A stretch of 64,000 nt of DNA from positions 41,982,525 through 42,046,524 of the forward strand of contig OZ038390.1 in NCBI GenBank assembly GCA_964036045.1, written 5' to 3'. This DNA is from Eutreptiella sp. 'Long Island Sound 2002' (taxonomy: Eukaryota; Euglenozoa; Euglenophyceae; Eutreptiales; Eutreptiaceae). The notes under the pieces were generated by a model. That model worked only from the letters and a program-made list of their open reading frames with translations, was not told where the DNA came from and did not search any database. Made by a program: the position numbers and the translations under genes. Position 1 is the first letter of the stretch. Each line of letters starts with the position of its first letter. This document shows, in pieces, positions 46,501 through 57,621 of this stretch.

Positions 46501-49500
46501 CACCTGACTCTGTCTTGTAGCATACTCTTACCACACACTAACCTCAGCGAGGGAGCAAGGGAGGCATAGGCCGAGTTGTCCCAGAGACGCAAATGCATAA
46601 CAATCAGCACCTGCAGATGAGTAATCGCGTATTCAATCGCTGGCTTCAGCCCCTCCCCATCTTATGCCCACCCATCCATCTGCAACCCTTCCCCTTCGAG
46701 GTCACGCCCCACGTAAGGATTTTGATAGAAAGAAAAGCATAACAAAAAAGGGAAAACTGGGTACCAACCTCATTATGACCCTTTAGAAGGCACTTAATGC
46801 CCGGGTTGGCCATTTTGATCACGGGATTACAAGGGTGGCTGCGGACGAGGAGAAACAACGGCCCTTTTTTCCCTGCAACAGGTTGTGGTTTCTTCGCATA
46901 AAACAGATACAAGCTCGTCTTTTCTGCCCTTAAATGAATTCCTTTGCCGAGGCAAGCAGCTTCTCCATCTGAATGATCATGGTGCACGTTCCGTTTTTGG
47001 GTACAGGTGCACGACGGGGACACCGCTGCATTGCGTACCTCGATTAAGGCCGCCCGCTCTTGCAGCTCCATATCTTGCAGAGCCTGCAATGCCTGGGCAT
47101 ACTTGTCTTCAATTGCACTGCGCTTCTTGCTCTCACTCTTCGTCATATCCTTGCGCGCGATTGCGGCTATGGACGCCTACAGGCACAACCGACCGTGTGT
47201 GGTACGGTGAACGCGATCGGGAGTAAGCATGCGCACAGAAAAGGAAAGGGGCAGGCCTGGCGATGGCCACCAACTCGGCTGCACTGAGATACAATAAGCA
47301 AGCAAGCAAACTAAGCATGCTGATGTTCAGCATTGCACCGAACATTGCCGAAAAAGACTCCCACTGAGCCCAAGCCCAGAGAGAATACAATCTGCATTGG
47401 TATCAGCACAGTCACCCATTGTGAACGTGTTCAACGTCTTCTTCGGCTGCTCCGGTGTCAAATCGAAGACAGCGGTACAGAATGCAGGATACGAGCAAGC
47501 AGTGAAGAACAGCAACCAGCAAATGCCAGCAAGCTCTGACGCATGCTGGGGCTGGGGATTCAATGACAGGGCCAGAATGGCTTTGATGTCATCACTGAAA
47601 TTGGGCTGGGGTCAGCAACCCAGAGATCATGTGTATCTCTGCGAAACGGTTGGCAATGCTGCCTCAATCTCTGTCTAGTTGTCTGCCTGTAAAAAAGCCA
47701 CAAAACTTGCACTGCTCCAGGAATAAGTGCAGACCGTGGTAACTACGTACCAGAAGGTCAGGATGCCCAGACAACCTGCCGCTGCAACTTGACCTCAAGA
47801 TCTTTGATACAATTTTGGGATTGGCTTTGAACATCTTGTCGGTACTTGGCTTCTTCGTTGCTAATATCACGACGCTTCCGTTTCTGCAGTGATGCACAGA
47901 CACAAAGGGCCTCTGTTGAGCGGTTGCAGTGTGCTTGCATCAGCAAGCAGCCAACCAAATCCTCCATGCCACAAAAGAGGCGTTCTAATATTTGAGGTCG
48001 CCCGTTTGCGCCCATATGCGTCTTTCTTTCCGCTGCACGCTCAATGGATGCCACCAAAAAAAAAACGACAACACCCAGCGTGACTACCTGCTAGAACAAT
48101 TTCAATGGGGATGGGGATGGATTTAGTTCAGTTCATGTCGGGCCAGCAAGCCATCGTCATCCTTCACCCATTTATTGCATGCCCCAAAATGTCTGAATAT
48201 ACATACGCACACGCACGCACACCCACCTACTGTACATACACACAGGCACAAATCCATAGCGTGAGTCTCTCAATGTCATTGGATGCAGCCCCCTCCCCTG
48301 GCACTGTTGATTTTGATCAGACCAATAATTCAATCCCTGAGCCCGAGGTGATCTGATGTGTAAGAAACAGGTCCCAGCATGAGAAACCCAACCATGACAC
48401 AATGAGCTCCCACTGTGCACAAGTTCCACAACCCGAATCAAATTCGCGAACCCCTGCCATATATCTTCACAATAATCCAGGCGGGCATTGGGCTGCACCG
48501 CTTGAAATGGGGATGTGCCCTTGTGTTCATGCATCATACGTAGGAATCGCACGGCTCAAATGCGCTTCAAATGGGTATTGGGGTTCATAACAACGTTCAT
48601 AACAAAAACTTGGCAATCCTCAATTTGTTGGATCAATGGGCTGGGCATGAGGGCTTACAGAATTGCAGAGGTAACTTCAATCATGGCCGATCTCCCACAA
48701 CTTTTCACCCTTTAAAACTCCAAGTGGACATCAGTTGATCAAGCCTTACAACCCTCAGAAACACTGAGATCTGCAAAGCACACCTCCACAGCAATAAGAC
48801 CCTTCTGAGATTCTTCAAATGCCTCAATCCTCTGTAGAATGCAGACCCATCATGCAGAATGGTGACTCCATAGCTACACTTGTCATGGTCCCGACATATG
48901 CCCCTGCCTCCTCTTTGGCTGAGAAATACCGTACAAATCCTAAAGATTCGGGGATCCAAAGTTTTGCGGTGGGTGTTTTGAACTAATAATAAGCAAAATT
49001 TTTGCGACAGCATCCAAAATGGGCAAAAAATATTTTATTATATTTTTGCGATTTTTTTTTGTGGAACTCAATTTTGCGTAGGGTGTTATGCCAATTTTTT
49101 TTTCCGCTGCTTTTTGTGTTTTGTGTTTTGGGGTTGATTCATTTTGTTGCTACTGCAAGAGACCTTGGGCTCTGGGATTGCAGGCCATTCCTACACAGGC
49201 ATACAAATGTGGATCAGTTGGACTCTGGGATTGCAGTCCATAGCACAGGTAAGCACCAACAAGCATGATTCAGGTCTGGTCCCTGATTCATCATTCTCTG
49301 AAAGCAAATCAAGGTGCAGAATGGGGCATGAGATATGGAAGAGGGGGGCAACAAGCAGTGGGGCAAACTCTCCCACAATTCTGGCATTCTTGCAAAAAGG
49401 GGGGGCAGGGGCAAAAAATATGTTATTTTGCGATTGTTTTGCGGAACCCAGTTTTGCGTATGGCATGACGCCAAAAAATTAAACTATTTTTTTGCGTTTT

Positions 49501-52500
49501 ATTTTTTTTGCAGACAACAACATTTTTGTGCCGGCAATTAAATATTTTCGGATCTTTAGGATTTGTACGGTACTCCAGGCGTCAATACTTGACTGCCTTG
49601 TGTGTGGGTGGGTGCTTGTGGCTGGGTGGGGGATGCGTGTGCGTGGGTGGGGGTGGCTGTGGATGGCTGTGGGTGGTTGGGCGCGCTGGGTGGCTTGGGT
49701 TGTCCGCTCACGCCTCTTGACGACTGTTCGTGCAGGTGTGTTGGAGTGTTGGGGCGGGAGGGGGGGCAGGTGGTCGTGGAGTGGGGTGTGTGAGTGGGTG
49801 CACGTGAGTGTGCGTGTGTGCAGGAGTGTGCTGCGGGGGTTGCGAGGGGGCTGGTGCGTGTGCCTGGGTGTGTGTGGGGGGGGGGGGGTGCATGCGCATG
49901 GCCACGCATGCACGTGGGGGCGCGGGTGCGGTTACGGGTGCGCTTGGCTTGCCTGTGGAGGTACACGTGCGCTTCGGGTGCGCGTGCACGCGGGAATGCA
50001 TGTGTGCGAAGGAGTGCGCGTGCGTGCGCACGAGGAGGCTGTTCGTGCCCGCGCGTGTGTGGTGGGGGGGGGGGGATGGGGGGGCGGGGGCGTGCGCGTT
50101 GGGGCGAACCTGCGCGTGGGGGTGCATGGACGCGTGGGGGGCGTGTGTATGCGTGGGATTGCGTGCACACGGGGCTTGTGCACTTGTGCGTGCGTCTGGG
50201 TATACGGTGTACCGGGCAAACACGAATATTTTTAAAACACGAATATTTTGCGGGAAAAAAATTAATATTTAGCAAAATCTTTGTTTTTGCCACTAAATAG
50301 CCTCAAAAATATTTTATTTTTGCGATTATTTTGAATTTGCGAGCCAAAAACTGTGTATTCCACCCATAGAATAAATTTATTTTTTGCGATTAAATTTGGT
50401 CTGACTGACAGTTTGCGTTTGATACTGTGTCCTCAATGCTGCTGTTTGCTTCAAATCTTGCAGGGACCAAACTTATCAGTTGTCTTGCGATTGTCCACCT
50501 GATGAGATACCGGATGAAGTACCGGATGTGTGATTCCCTCAAGCTCCCGAATGTGGCAGGAAACAATGTCGTCAACAGAGAGACGGCACGTGAGTCGGAC
50601 CCCTTGTCAAAAGCCAGTTGTAGAGCCATGGACTTGCATCATAACTGTACGATTGTTCACAAACAGCACAAACCCTACACTCTCCGGATTGTTTATTTAA
50701 CTAACCTATTTTTTTTCGAATTCCTGTGTCCCGAATGGCAGAATTATTCAAAAAATTTGCGTTTCTTTTTTTTTTGGGGATCAGAAAAAAACACTCTTGA
50801 ATTAAATATTTTGGCAAAATATTGGCGTTTCCCCGGTATGTTCATGCTGTGGGGTGTGGGGGTGCATTTGTGCGGGTGCGGAAGAAAACAGGCGACGACG
50901 TCACGACAAAGAGTAACAGGTGGTCCTCCTCGTTTGCAAGCAACCCGACGCCTCCCACGTTTGAAACCGTTTCCCTCTCAAAAGAGTGATGCACATGTAC
51001 AATCGATAATGGCGAAGGTCAGCCATATGGGCCTGGCCAGTGCACACCTCTTTTGACCTCGTGGCATACGCACGAAGCTCTCGCCAGACCGCCCGTTGCT
51101 CGTTCGCTATTCCCATGCGCTGCTTGCCTTCATCCAAGTGCTCCGCAACACAAGCGAAGAAGAAATCGCGGGCTTGGCCCTCCTGAGACAGGCAGGTCGC
51201 AATCGGTAGAACATTTCTGAGAAAGGGTCGCGGAGACGGCAAGAGCAAGAGGGCGAGGGGGTCACGAATCATCAAAGAGTCATGAAGCGATTAGTTGTTG
51301 GACGGGGGGCGCCAAGAGTACACGGCTGCGCCGATGGAGGCCGTTGCACCTGCGCTGTTGTTGTCTCCACAGCCTATGAGACCCTCGCCCCATTGTGAAA
51401 CAGAAAGCGTATTGCGGGCGGGATGGAGTAGTGGGCGTGATAGCATTGCAGGCTTGTTTTGGTGGGGGGCACAGCGCATTCAAAGCATGACTTGGTCGCA
51501 TCAAGTTGGTCAATAGGGTCGGATGAAGTATTGCATTATGCTTCCGGGCGCTCGGTGCAAGAACCCAAATTTCGAGTCACATTCGGCGTAATTCAGATTC
51601 AATGCCTAGAGGACAACCATGCCACAGAACAAGCAAGAACACGAATTCAACAGCCAGAAATCAACCACGGAAGGGTTTGGAAAACGGATCGACCTGGATA
51701 GCGATTGATGACCTTTGTTCTTTCTCTTCCTCTTCCAACTCCGCAATCAACCGGAATAGATTTTCATCCACGCCGGGATCCTTTGCGTGATTGTCGTCTC
51801 TTGCTGCGTCCTCCGCAGTCCGATCCACCTCTGCTTTGCTTTCATCGTCACCAACTTCGGACGCTGCCTCCGAATCAGTAGATCCATCTCTTCTTTCATA
51901 TGAAGCTTCCCTTCTTTTCGAGGCGATACCTTCTTCATCGTCGGAGCGATTTCCGTCATCCGTCTCATCATCGGACTCTTCCCTCCGTTCATACGACCCT
52001 ACCCTGCGTTCGGGGGCGATTCCTTCATCGCCGGAGTGATCTCCATCATCCTTCTCATCATCAGACTCTTCCCTTCGTTCACGCGACTCATCCCTTTTTG
52101 TGGAGGCCTCCCTATCTTGGGCTTCATTTCCATCATCATTGTCATCATCAGACTCTTCCCTTCTCTCTGCCGCTAGTTGTTGACCATCATGCCCGTGGCT
52201 CTGTGGGCTTTTGACTGGACGTGAAACACCAAGGCGAGGAGCGACGTGACGTGGGAGTTTTTTCTACGGTGCGATACGGTCGTTTTCCATTTTTGCGAGC
52301 ATTGATCGGTGAAACCTTCAATCAATTTACCGGTTTTCGCCTATGTGGGTGGATTGCAATAGTCGGTGCTTGCAACAACCGAAGAAACCAAGAAACCAAA
52401 AGCGAGAACACAGGAACGAATGGCGGACGATGACCTTCCTCTCTCCGTTCTTGAGCATCGTACTTGGTCTCGCTCTGGTCATCGTGTTCGCGTTCACTTA

Positions 52501-52684
52501 AGTCGGCATCCGAATCGTGGGCACGTGGACTCGAGCTTGTGCTTGACGCGGAATCCTGCGTAGCAGCATCGTCTTCATTATTCCCCTCATCGAAATCTTC
52601 TTCGTAATCTTCCTCATATGGATCTTCGTCATCTGTGTCGTCTGCATCATCCGTGCTATAGGGCCGGTCAGCTGTGGCCTCCAT
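40958..52684 (-). CDS. Acidic-repeat and coiled-coil protein, 11 exons
   Basis: Reconstructed exons on the minus strand: 52684-52435, 52166-51694, 51182-51048, 48831-48784, 47883-47776, 47176-47039, 44036-43941, 43223-43161, 41530-41402, 41181-41049 and 41010-40958. They sum to 1626 nt (541 residues). All joins after the second exon are phase 0 except the last. Donors are mostly (A/G)AG|GTGTGC, GTACGC or GTTGTC. Residues 1-85 are very acidic (TDDEDPYEEDYEEDFDEG). 84-190 repeat RREESDDE units. From about 225 on it is Glu/Lys/Arg/Gln coiled coil (for example EDQIKQRLQEMEAEAAAKEK, then RRRERE). No enzyme motif is present. Cytoskeletal or flagellar scaffold proteins have this look, but that is inference. 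If the donor at 51694 (CAG|GTCGAT) is unused, the acidic part ends at 51661 and would be a separate 251-residue protein. Exons inside the long introns may be missing. Confidence 0.6.
43423..43501. repeat. (CA)n microsatellite
   Basis: About 78 bp of CA dinucleotides preceded by a C10 run and followed by ATAACATG. It lies in the intron between the 44036-43941 and 43223-43161 exons of the coiled-coil gene. Confidence 0.95.
45016..45150 (+). repeat. Degenerate GTATC/GTATT pentamer array
   Basis: Built from GTATC, ATATC, GTACT and GTATT pentamers with many substitutions. It sits in the 3-kb intron of the coiled-coil gene. It is the counterpart of the 33962-34147 array but with another core. Confidence 0.85.
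45236..46020 (+). repeat. Imperfect 45-50 bp minisatellite in two blocks
   Basis: Units of the form GGGGTRYCRGGGCGTCCCC followed by TGACYCCAGGAGCAAACCA recur about three times in 45236-45370 and four times in 45830-46020. The 460 bp between the blocks is unrelated except for CCTAGGG-type scraps. The repeats lie in an intron. Confidence 0.65.
48905..50345. repeat. Inverted AT-rich arms around a 600-bp GT-rich tract
   Basis: A motif GATCTTTAGGATTTGTACGGTA lies at about 49550-49571 and its reverse complement (TACCGTACAAATCCTAAAGAT) at about 48928-48948. A third, diverged inverted arm ending GGTGTACCGGGCAAACACGAATATT lies at 50206-50230. Between 49590 and 50215 the plus strand is almost entirely G and T with CGTG units. 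Frames of 245 codons on both strands there are compositional. Surrounding DNA repeats TTTTGCGATT/AATATTTT. The whole block lies in a coiled-coil-gene intron and looks like one or two nested insertions. Confidence 0.5.
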
Positions 52685-54950
52685 GTTTCGGCGGGCGCTT
52701 TCCTCCTTTTCTCTTTAAAAAAAAAGGCAAGTTTGAGGAACAATGATGATGCCGCATTACATTCTAACGGGCATTCGATGCTTTGGGGGCGTTTGTGCAC
52801 AGCGCGCACAGCGCACCTTTTACAGGGAGAAAAGGATGGGGTAATTTTAGGGCAATTAGCCACATTCTTGCCTATTCTGACAAGACTACACCCCACAACC
52901 CCACGTTTCACCACTCAAGCCACCAAAGGCCCCAAATTGCAACCTTGAAATCACCTCCAGCCTCGCGCTTGGACACTGTTGGCCACCGACGGCTTGCTGC
53001 GTGTTCGCGCCAGTTACGTTGGTTTTGACGTATATGCCTGGGGGCTGGGGCTTCCCTAGCACGCGGCGGCACAATCCAAAGGCTTCACGCAAACATTCGG
53101 AACGTTTGTGCACGGCACAAACCAACGTACAACCTTTGCCGTCTAAATCACAACATACTGAAAAACCCATGCACATGGCACGTGCGGGGACACTCTCCCA
53201 CATGACACGCAGGGTAGGTATCTTCAGGAGCTTGGGATGCCTATTTTCACATTGCAAGAAGAAGGCCTTACCAAAGGGGCGACCTCCACTCCCACTGCGC
53301 TATGGAATGCACCTCACAAAGCCGCGCTCGCATGTGACTTGGGAAAGCATCATCGCAGCCACCCAGCCCATGTGTATGGTCCTGTACAAAGTTTGTGCAC
53401 AGCGCGCGCATGGCGCGCAACACGCCCCCTTTGCATGCAGAGATGGTGTGCAAATGCACGAAAAAAGGTACCCCCCCCCCCCGTGCCCAGGAACCAGCAA
53501 TGTTTGACCGCGGAACCAGGGGGCGGTTCTTGCGCACATTTCCCCCCAAAATTCGACCGCGGAACCAGGGGTTGGTTCTTGCGCATGACCGTGGGCAGCC
53601 CCGTACCGCGGAAAAAAAAATCCGGTGCATTGCACCAGGGCATGCGCGCCCTCTCCTTTCCCACAGTTAACCACATTGACAAATGAACACCAAAGGAGTG
53701 AATCTCAGCTGACTGGGCTGTAGTGTGCCTTCCAATGTGCATGAAATGATCCAATGTTCAACTGGTTCGGACGGGTTTAACTGACTTTTGTTTGTTTCCT
53801 TGTCAGGGGCTGGTTGCTTCGGGGAAGGGGTCGAGAGCAGGGGGGATTAAGGGGTATGTGCGCCTGTGACTGACTAATAGGGTCCCCCCTGATGGGGGGA
53901 ACCGTAGCAACACACATGAAATGTTGTCCTGCACACCTGAATAGCTGTCCTACATCCACCAGAACCATGAAAAATCTAATACCGTGGTAAAAAAAAAAGT
54001 GGTGCGAGAATTCGACCGCGGAACCAGGGGGCGGTTTGGCTGGTTTCCCTAGCTACGCTTCCCTCCTGACAAGGCACAGTAAAAGACAACTTCCATCTGA
54101 CGGGCGGGAGCGCGCGGCCCCGCCCCAGCCACATTCACCCAAAGCATCCTCTTTCCGTCATGTGCATTGTTTGCATGCAAGATTAACGCAGCCACTGCAA
54201 ACAGACACACCTCATCTCGGCTTCTCCATCTGAAAGTTCCAAGTCATCAAGGCTGCCTTGACTATCACACGAGTGTGGTGCAACATCTTTGCCTTTGTCT
54301 TTTCCATTCCCGCCGTCCGTCGAGGGAGTTGTGCAATCCATTCCTCGCAATTTGGACGGTGGTGGTTGTGTTACATTACATTACATCTTAGAGCATGGTC
54401 TATGGCAAGGGGTGCACTGACAACTGACAAAACAATCGAAGGGAGGGGTACGTGCCAGTTCGTTGTCCTACGCAAGTAGACGAGAGATACACAAGAGCAG
54501 GTGGCCATGACATTCTGTGAGGGTACCCACTGTCGAAGGTGGTTGCCACCCGCCCACAACCTTTGTGCTTGAAAATGTACAACGGGCCTATGATTTGGCC
54601 CGAGAGTCATGGGTCAACCTCAGGATTTAAACCGTTTTCCTTCCTCAACAATCGGGTCAAATTCTTAAAAGCTGGTATGGGGGTTGTATTGTAAAAGAAA
54701 TGTTGAGATTGCTCCGCCTACGACTATCACCATCACCACCACCCTCACCACCAGTACCACCATTGTGAGCAATGCCACCACTCCCACCATCACTGCCACT
54801 ACCATCAACAACAGCCTTGCACAATCATTGTGACCTTCCAACCAATGAACTGTTGCAAACTAGACATATGCACAACGAGGCCCTCGAGCTGTCTATGATA
54901 ACATGATCATGACATCACCACGTTCCAGGACAGACAACACAAAGTGGTGC
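52685..54950. other. Repeat-rich intergenic region
   Basis: No supported gene. Contents are dispersed GTGCACAGCGCGC copies (52785-52920 and 53385-53440), three copies of GACCGCGGAACCAGGGG (53506, 53554, 54013), a C13 run near 53470, and a (CAC)-rich stretch at 54728-54810. The upstream side of the coiled-coil gene, and so its promoter, should fall in the first few hundred bases. Confidence 0.45.
52785..53440 (+). repeat. Dispersed GTGCACAGCGCGC repeat, copies 2 and 3
   Basis: 52785-52920 repeats the order of copy 1 (GGGCGTTTGTGCACAGCGCG, TTACAGGGA, ATTCTTGCCTA, ACTACACCCC). 53385-53440 matches 31140-31195 (TGTACAAAGTTTGTGCACAG, then GCGCGCAACACGCCCCC). Confidence 0.7.
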
Positions 54951-54954
54951 ATAT

Positions 54955-55263
54955 TTGTGCACTGCAAGAACTTTGTGGGCAACTCGAATTATTTTACAGT
55001 TCAAGAATTTGCACAGCCGTGTTGATGAAGCCACACAAGATTGGTCTGAAGGTATTAAGATTGTGAAGTGTAGCCACTGCATATGTGCTCGATTTTTCGT
55101 CCGTGAAAAATGTACCAAAAAAAGCACTTTGGATGAGCGCTTGAGGAAACACTGGCGAGCACTCAACCAATCCACAAAGAACGCAGGCGTTTGTTTTTGT
55201 TTGATTGATGTGATTTCGGGTGAGATTGACGGGGGGGGGGGGGGCAGCATGCAAGAGGTCTGA
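54955..55263 (+). pseudogene. Possible transposon N-terminal fragment
   Basis: An open frame of 102 codons encodes a C-x2-C-x-C cluster (VKCSHCICARFFV), a basic helix with His (TLDERLRKHWRALN) and a hydrophobic strand (VCFCLIDVISGEID), then falls into a G12 run. It lies upstream of the second transposase remnant on the same strand. A DNA-binding zinc-finger head of that element is plausible but unproven. Confidence 0.3.
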
Positions 55264-55369
55264 AAGCTAGGTTGCTGTCAGTTCACACACACCCTCCCCC
55301 CGACGGTGGCGGTTGGGTCAGCGCCCTTGTTCAGCTCATCGGAATGAAACGGTGGTGAGGCGCGGCGGT

Positions 55370-55545
55370 GGTCCTCGGCCGAAAAACTCGGCGGTGGTTC
55401 GGCCGGCCGATTCGGCCGGCCGAACCACCGGGCGGTGGTCCGGCCGGCCGAACCACCGCCGAGTTTTTTGGCCGAAAATTTGGCCGACACCACCGGGCGG
55501 TGGTCCGGCCGGCCGAAATCGGCCGGCCGAAGTGCCGGCTCATTC
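55370..55545. repeat. GGCCGGCC palindrome cluster, left flank
   Basis: 55392-55410 and 55412-55430 are perfect 19-bp inverted arms with a single T between them. Nearby 55434-55457 is a second palindrome with one mismatch. Five GGCCGGCC sites fall within about 140 bp. Cruciform extrusion would be easy here. Confidence 0.9.
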
Positions 55546-55609
55546 CGATAACCCCCCCACCCCATGTGCCTCTTCAAAAAGCCAAAACCCCTTCTTAGAC
55601 CGTTTAAAG

Positions 55610-56100
55610 AACATGACTCCTGCGGTGCCTTTTGTGTGCACCGCCTTGTGTAGGCACCGCGTTTTGTGTGTACCGCCTTGCCTGTGGCCCCTTAAATAAC
55701 ATGACTCCTGCGGTGGCCACAGGCCGCCTTTTGTGTGCACCGCCTTGTGTAGGCACCGCGTTTTGTGTGTACCGCCTTGCCTGTGGCCCCTTAAATAACA
55801 TGACTCCTGCGGTGGCTATAGACCGCCTTTTGTGTGCACCGCCTTGTGTATGCACCGCGTTTTGTGTGTACCGCCTTGCCTGTGGCCCCTTAAATAACAT
55901 GACTCCTGCGGTGGCTATAGACCGCCTTTTGTGTGCACCGCCTTGTGTAGGCACCGCGTTTTGTGTGTACCGCCTTGCCTGTGGCCCCTTAAATAACATG
56001 ACTCCTGCGGTGGCCACAGGCCGCCTTTTGTTTGCACCGCCTTGTGTAGGCACCGCGTTTTGTGTGTACCGCCTTGCCTGTGGCCCCTTAAATAACCTAA
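55610..56100 (+). repeat. 99-bp tandem repeat, five units
   Basis: Units begin ACATGACTCCTGCGGTGGC at about 55611, 55699, 55798, 55897 and 55996. Spacing is 88 bp for the first and exactly 99 bp for the others. Each holds CCGCCTT.TGTGTGCACCGCC monomers and ends CTGTGGCCCCTTAAATA. Because 99 is a multiple of three, frames stay open on both strands (over 200 codons). Those frames are products of the repeat, not evidence for a gene. Confidence 0.95.
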
Positions 56101-56144
56101 CTTGGGGATGCTGGGGGGGGGGGGGGCGTCGGAACGGCCCGGTG

Positions 56145-56250
56145 GTCCGGCAGGCCGAATCGGCCGGCCGACACCACCGCCGAGCCGAACCACCGGAACC
56201 TAACCGGCCGAGCCGAACCACCGCCGAGGGTACCACCGGTTCATTCCGTC
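56145..56250. repeat. GGCCGGCC palindrome cluster, right flank
   Basis: GGTGGTCCGGCAGGCCGAAT, CGGCCGGCCGACACCACCGCC and several GAACCACCG variants repeat the vocabulary of the left flank. The 99-bp array is therefore bracketed by the same palindromic sequence on both sides. Confidence 0.8.
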
Positions 56251-56773
56251 CAGCCCCCTTGTTCTCTTTTGGTGCCCACTGCAGGCAGCAGCGTGGCCCG
56301 TCAGTTTTAGGTTTGGGTGTGCGGTCCTCTTCATCTTTCCTCCAAGAGTTCCCCCTTCACATATTTGACCTTGGGCCCGACTCCTCCCATCCTCCTTCCC
56401 CCTCTTGTGCCACTCCCTTCACTCCCTTGAGACCCTGGACCGCACTACTTCATCTAGAGCCAATCAGGGGGCGGAGTTGGCGTGCAGCCGGGGCGAAGTT
56501 GTCTGCCTCTGAGTCGGGCAGCCCTTCTGATATGTGCTGGGGAAATGCTAACCCCGAACTGCGGGATTGTTGAAAAGGGGTTGCAGGGATCGGGGGTTGG
56601 AGGGAGGACTTCGAGCGAGGTTCGCATGACAGGAGCGGCAGTTGGTGGGCATTTAATACTGCCGTACATCCCTTTTACATCACAAAATGCCACCGAAAGC
56701 CTCTCCAAAGAAATTTCAACATCACTGGGGAGGTCCGAATCCCCTTGCCATTCCCGTCGCTGGCGCTTCGCGA

Positions 56774-56995
56774 GGTACCCCCACCCCCCCAAAAGTGCAA
56801 TCTCCCCCTGTCGTGTGCAACGGTCTCCGGGTGAGGGGGGGGGGGGGGGGGCGGTCACCAAATGACGGTCTCCCCCCCCCCGGAATTCTAGTATGGCCTA
56901 TAGAAAATTGTTCTTCGGTGCCGAGTACTTCCTGTGCTTTTTGCGCCAAGTGACGGTCTCCCTGGTGGGGGGGGTTGCAAGGGGGGGGGGGGGGC
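56774..56995. mobile_element. Miniature inverted-repeat element, copy B
   Basis: Starts GGTACCCCCACCCCCCC then GTGCAATCTCC, and ends with GGTTGCAA and a G run. Internal blocks match copy A in order: ACGGTCTCC, CGGTCACCAAATGACGGTCT, GGAATTCTAGTA, TTCTTCGG and GCCAAGTGACGGTCTCC. The copies differ by substitutions and by the lengths of the G and C runs. Confidence 0.7.
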
Positions 56996-57621
56996 AAAAA
57001 CGCGGGTTCATGTTTGCCCACCGGTGTGGAGGCGCCGTGGAGGCGTACAGTATCCCAGGCGAACCCAACCACGAGCCAAACACACACTCTGACATTGGAT
57101 CTTGTCGGCAGCAACGTGGGATCCAGTGGTGCACAGGCCCTTACAGGTTTGAGGGAAGCATCCGGTCCCAGTGGTGTGAGAGCCCTCACGATAGGGTCTT
57201 GTCTGGTGGAGGCTCAGTGCAGGTTGATACCCGGCAGCAGCTCAGCGGATGGTGGGGAAAATCTGCTTCTTTTTTCAGAACAATGTGATACTACTTCACT
57301 ACACCGGGGAAAACTGCGCAGGCATGCGGAAAATTTGTGAGGAGCTTTGCGCACTTTTTAGAAACGAAAATACCGAGCTCACCAAACAAAAAAATAGAAA
57401 AAGATAAAAAGATAAAAGAAATGTGCAGAAATTGTGCAAGTAAATTGTTAAAAATTATCACCACAGTACAATGCAAATTGGCATTCTTAGATGCACAATA
57501 TTTAAGCAACACAGCTCACTTGATTTGGCCAGATTTTGGTTTGTTTGCCATGATTTGTGCTTGCTCATTTTCCGGTGGTGCTTAGGATTCAACTTGTTGG
57601 AGTACCTAGAGCACAAATCCA

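Noticed and set aside
49492-50300. Open frames of 245-247 codons on both strands
   Set aside because: The DNA is a GT-rich low-complexity tract that lacks stop-codon combinations; the peptides are Gly/Trp/Cys or Pro/His/Thr strings.
55632-56573. A 313-codon plus-strand frame and a 210-codon minus-strand frame, both highly repetitive
   Set aside because: Both are produced by the 99-bp tandem repeat, whose unit length is divisible by three; there is no domain and no start context.
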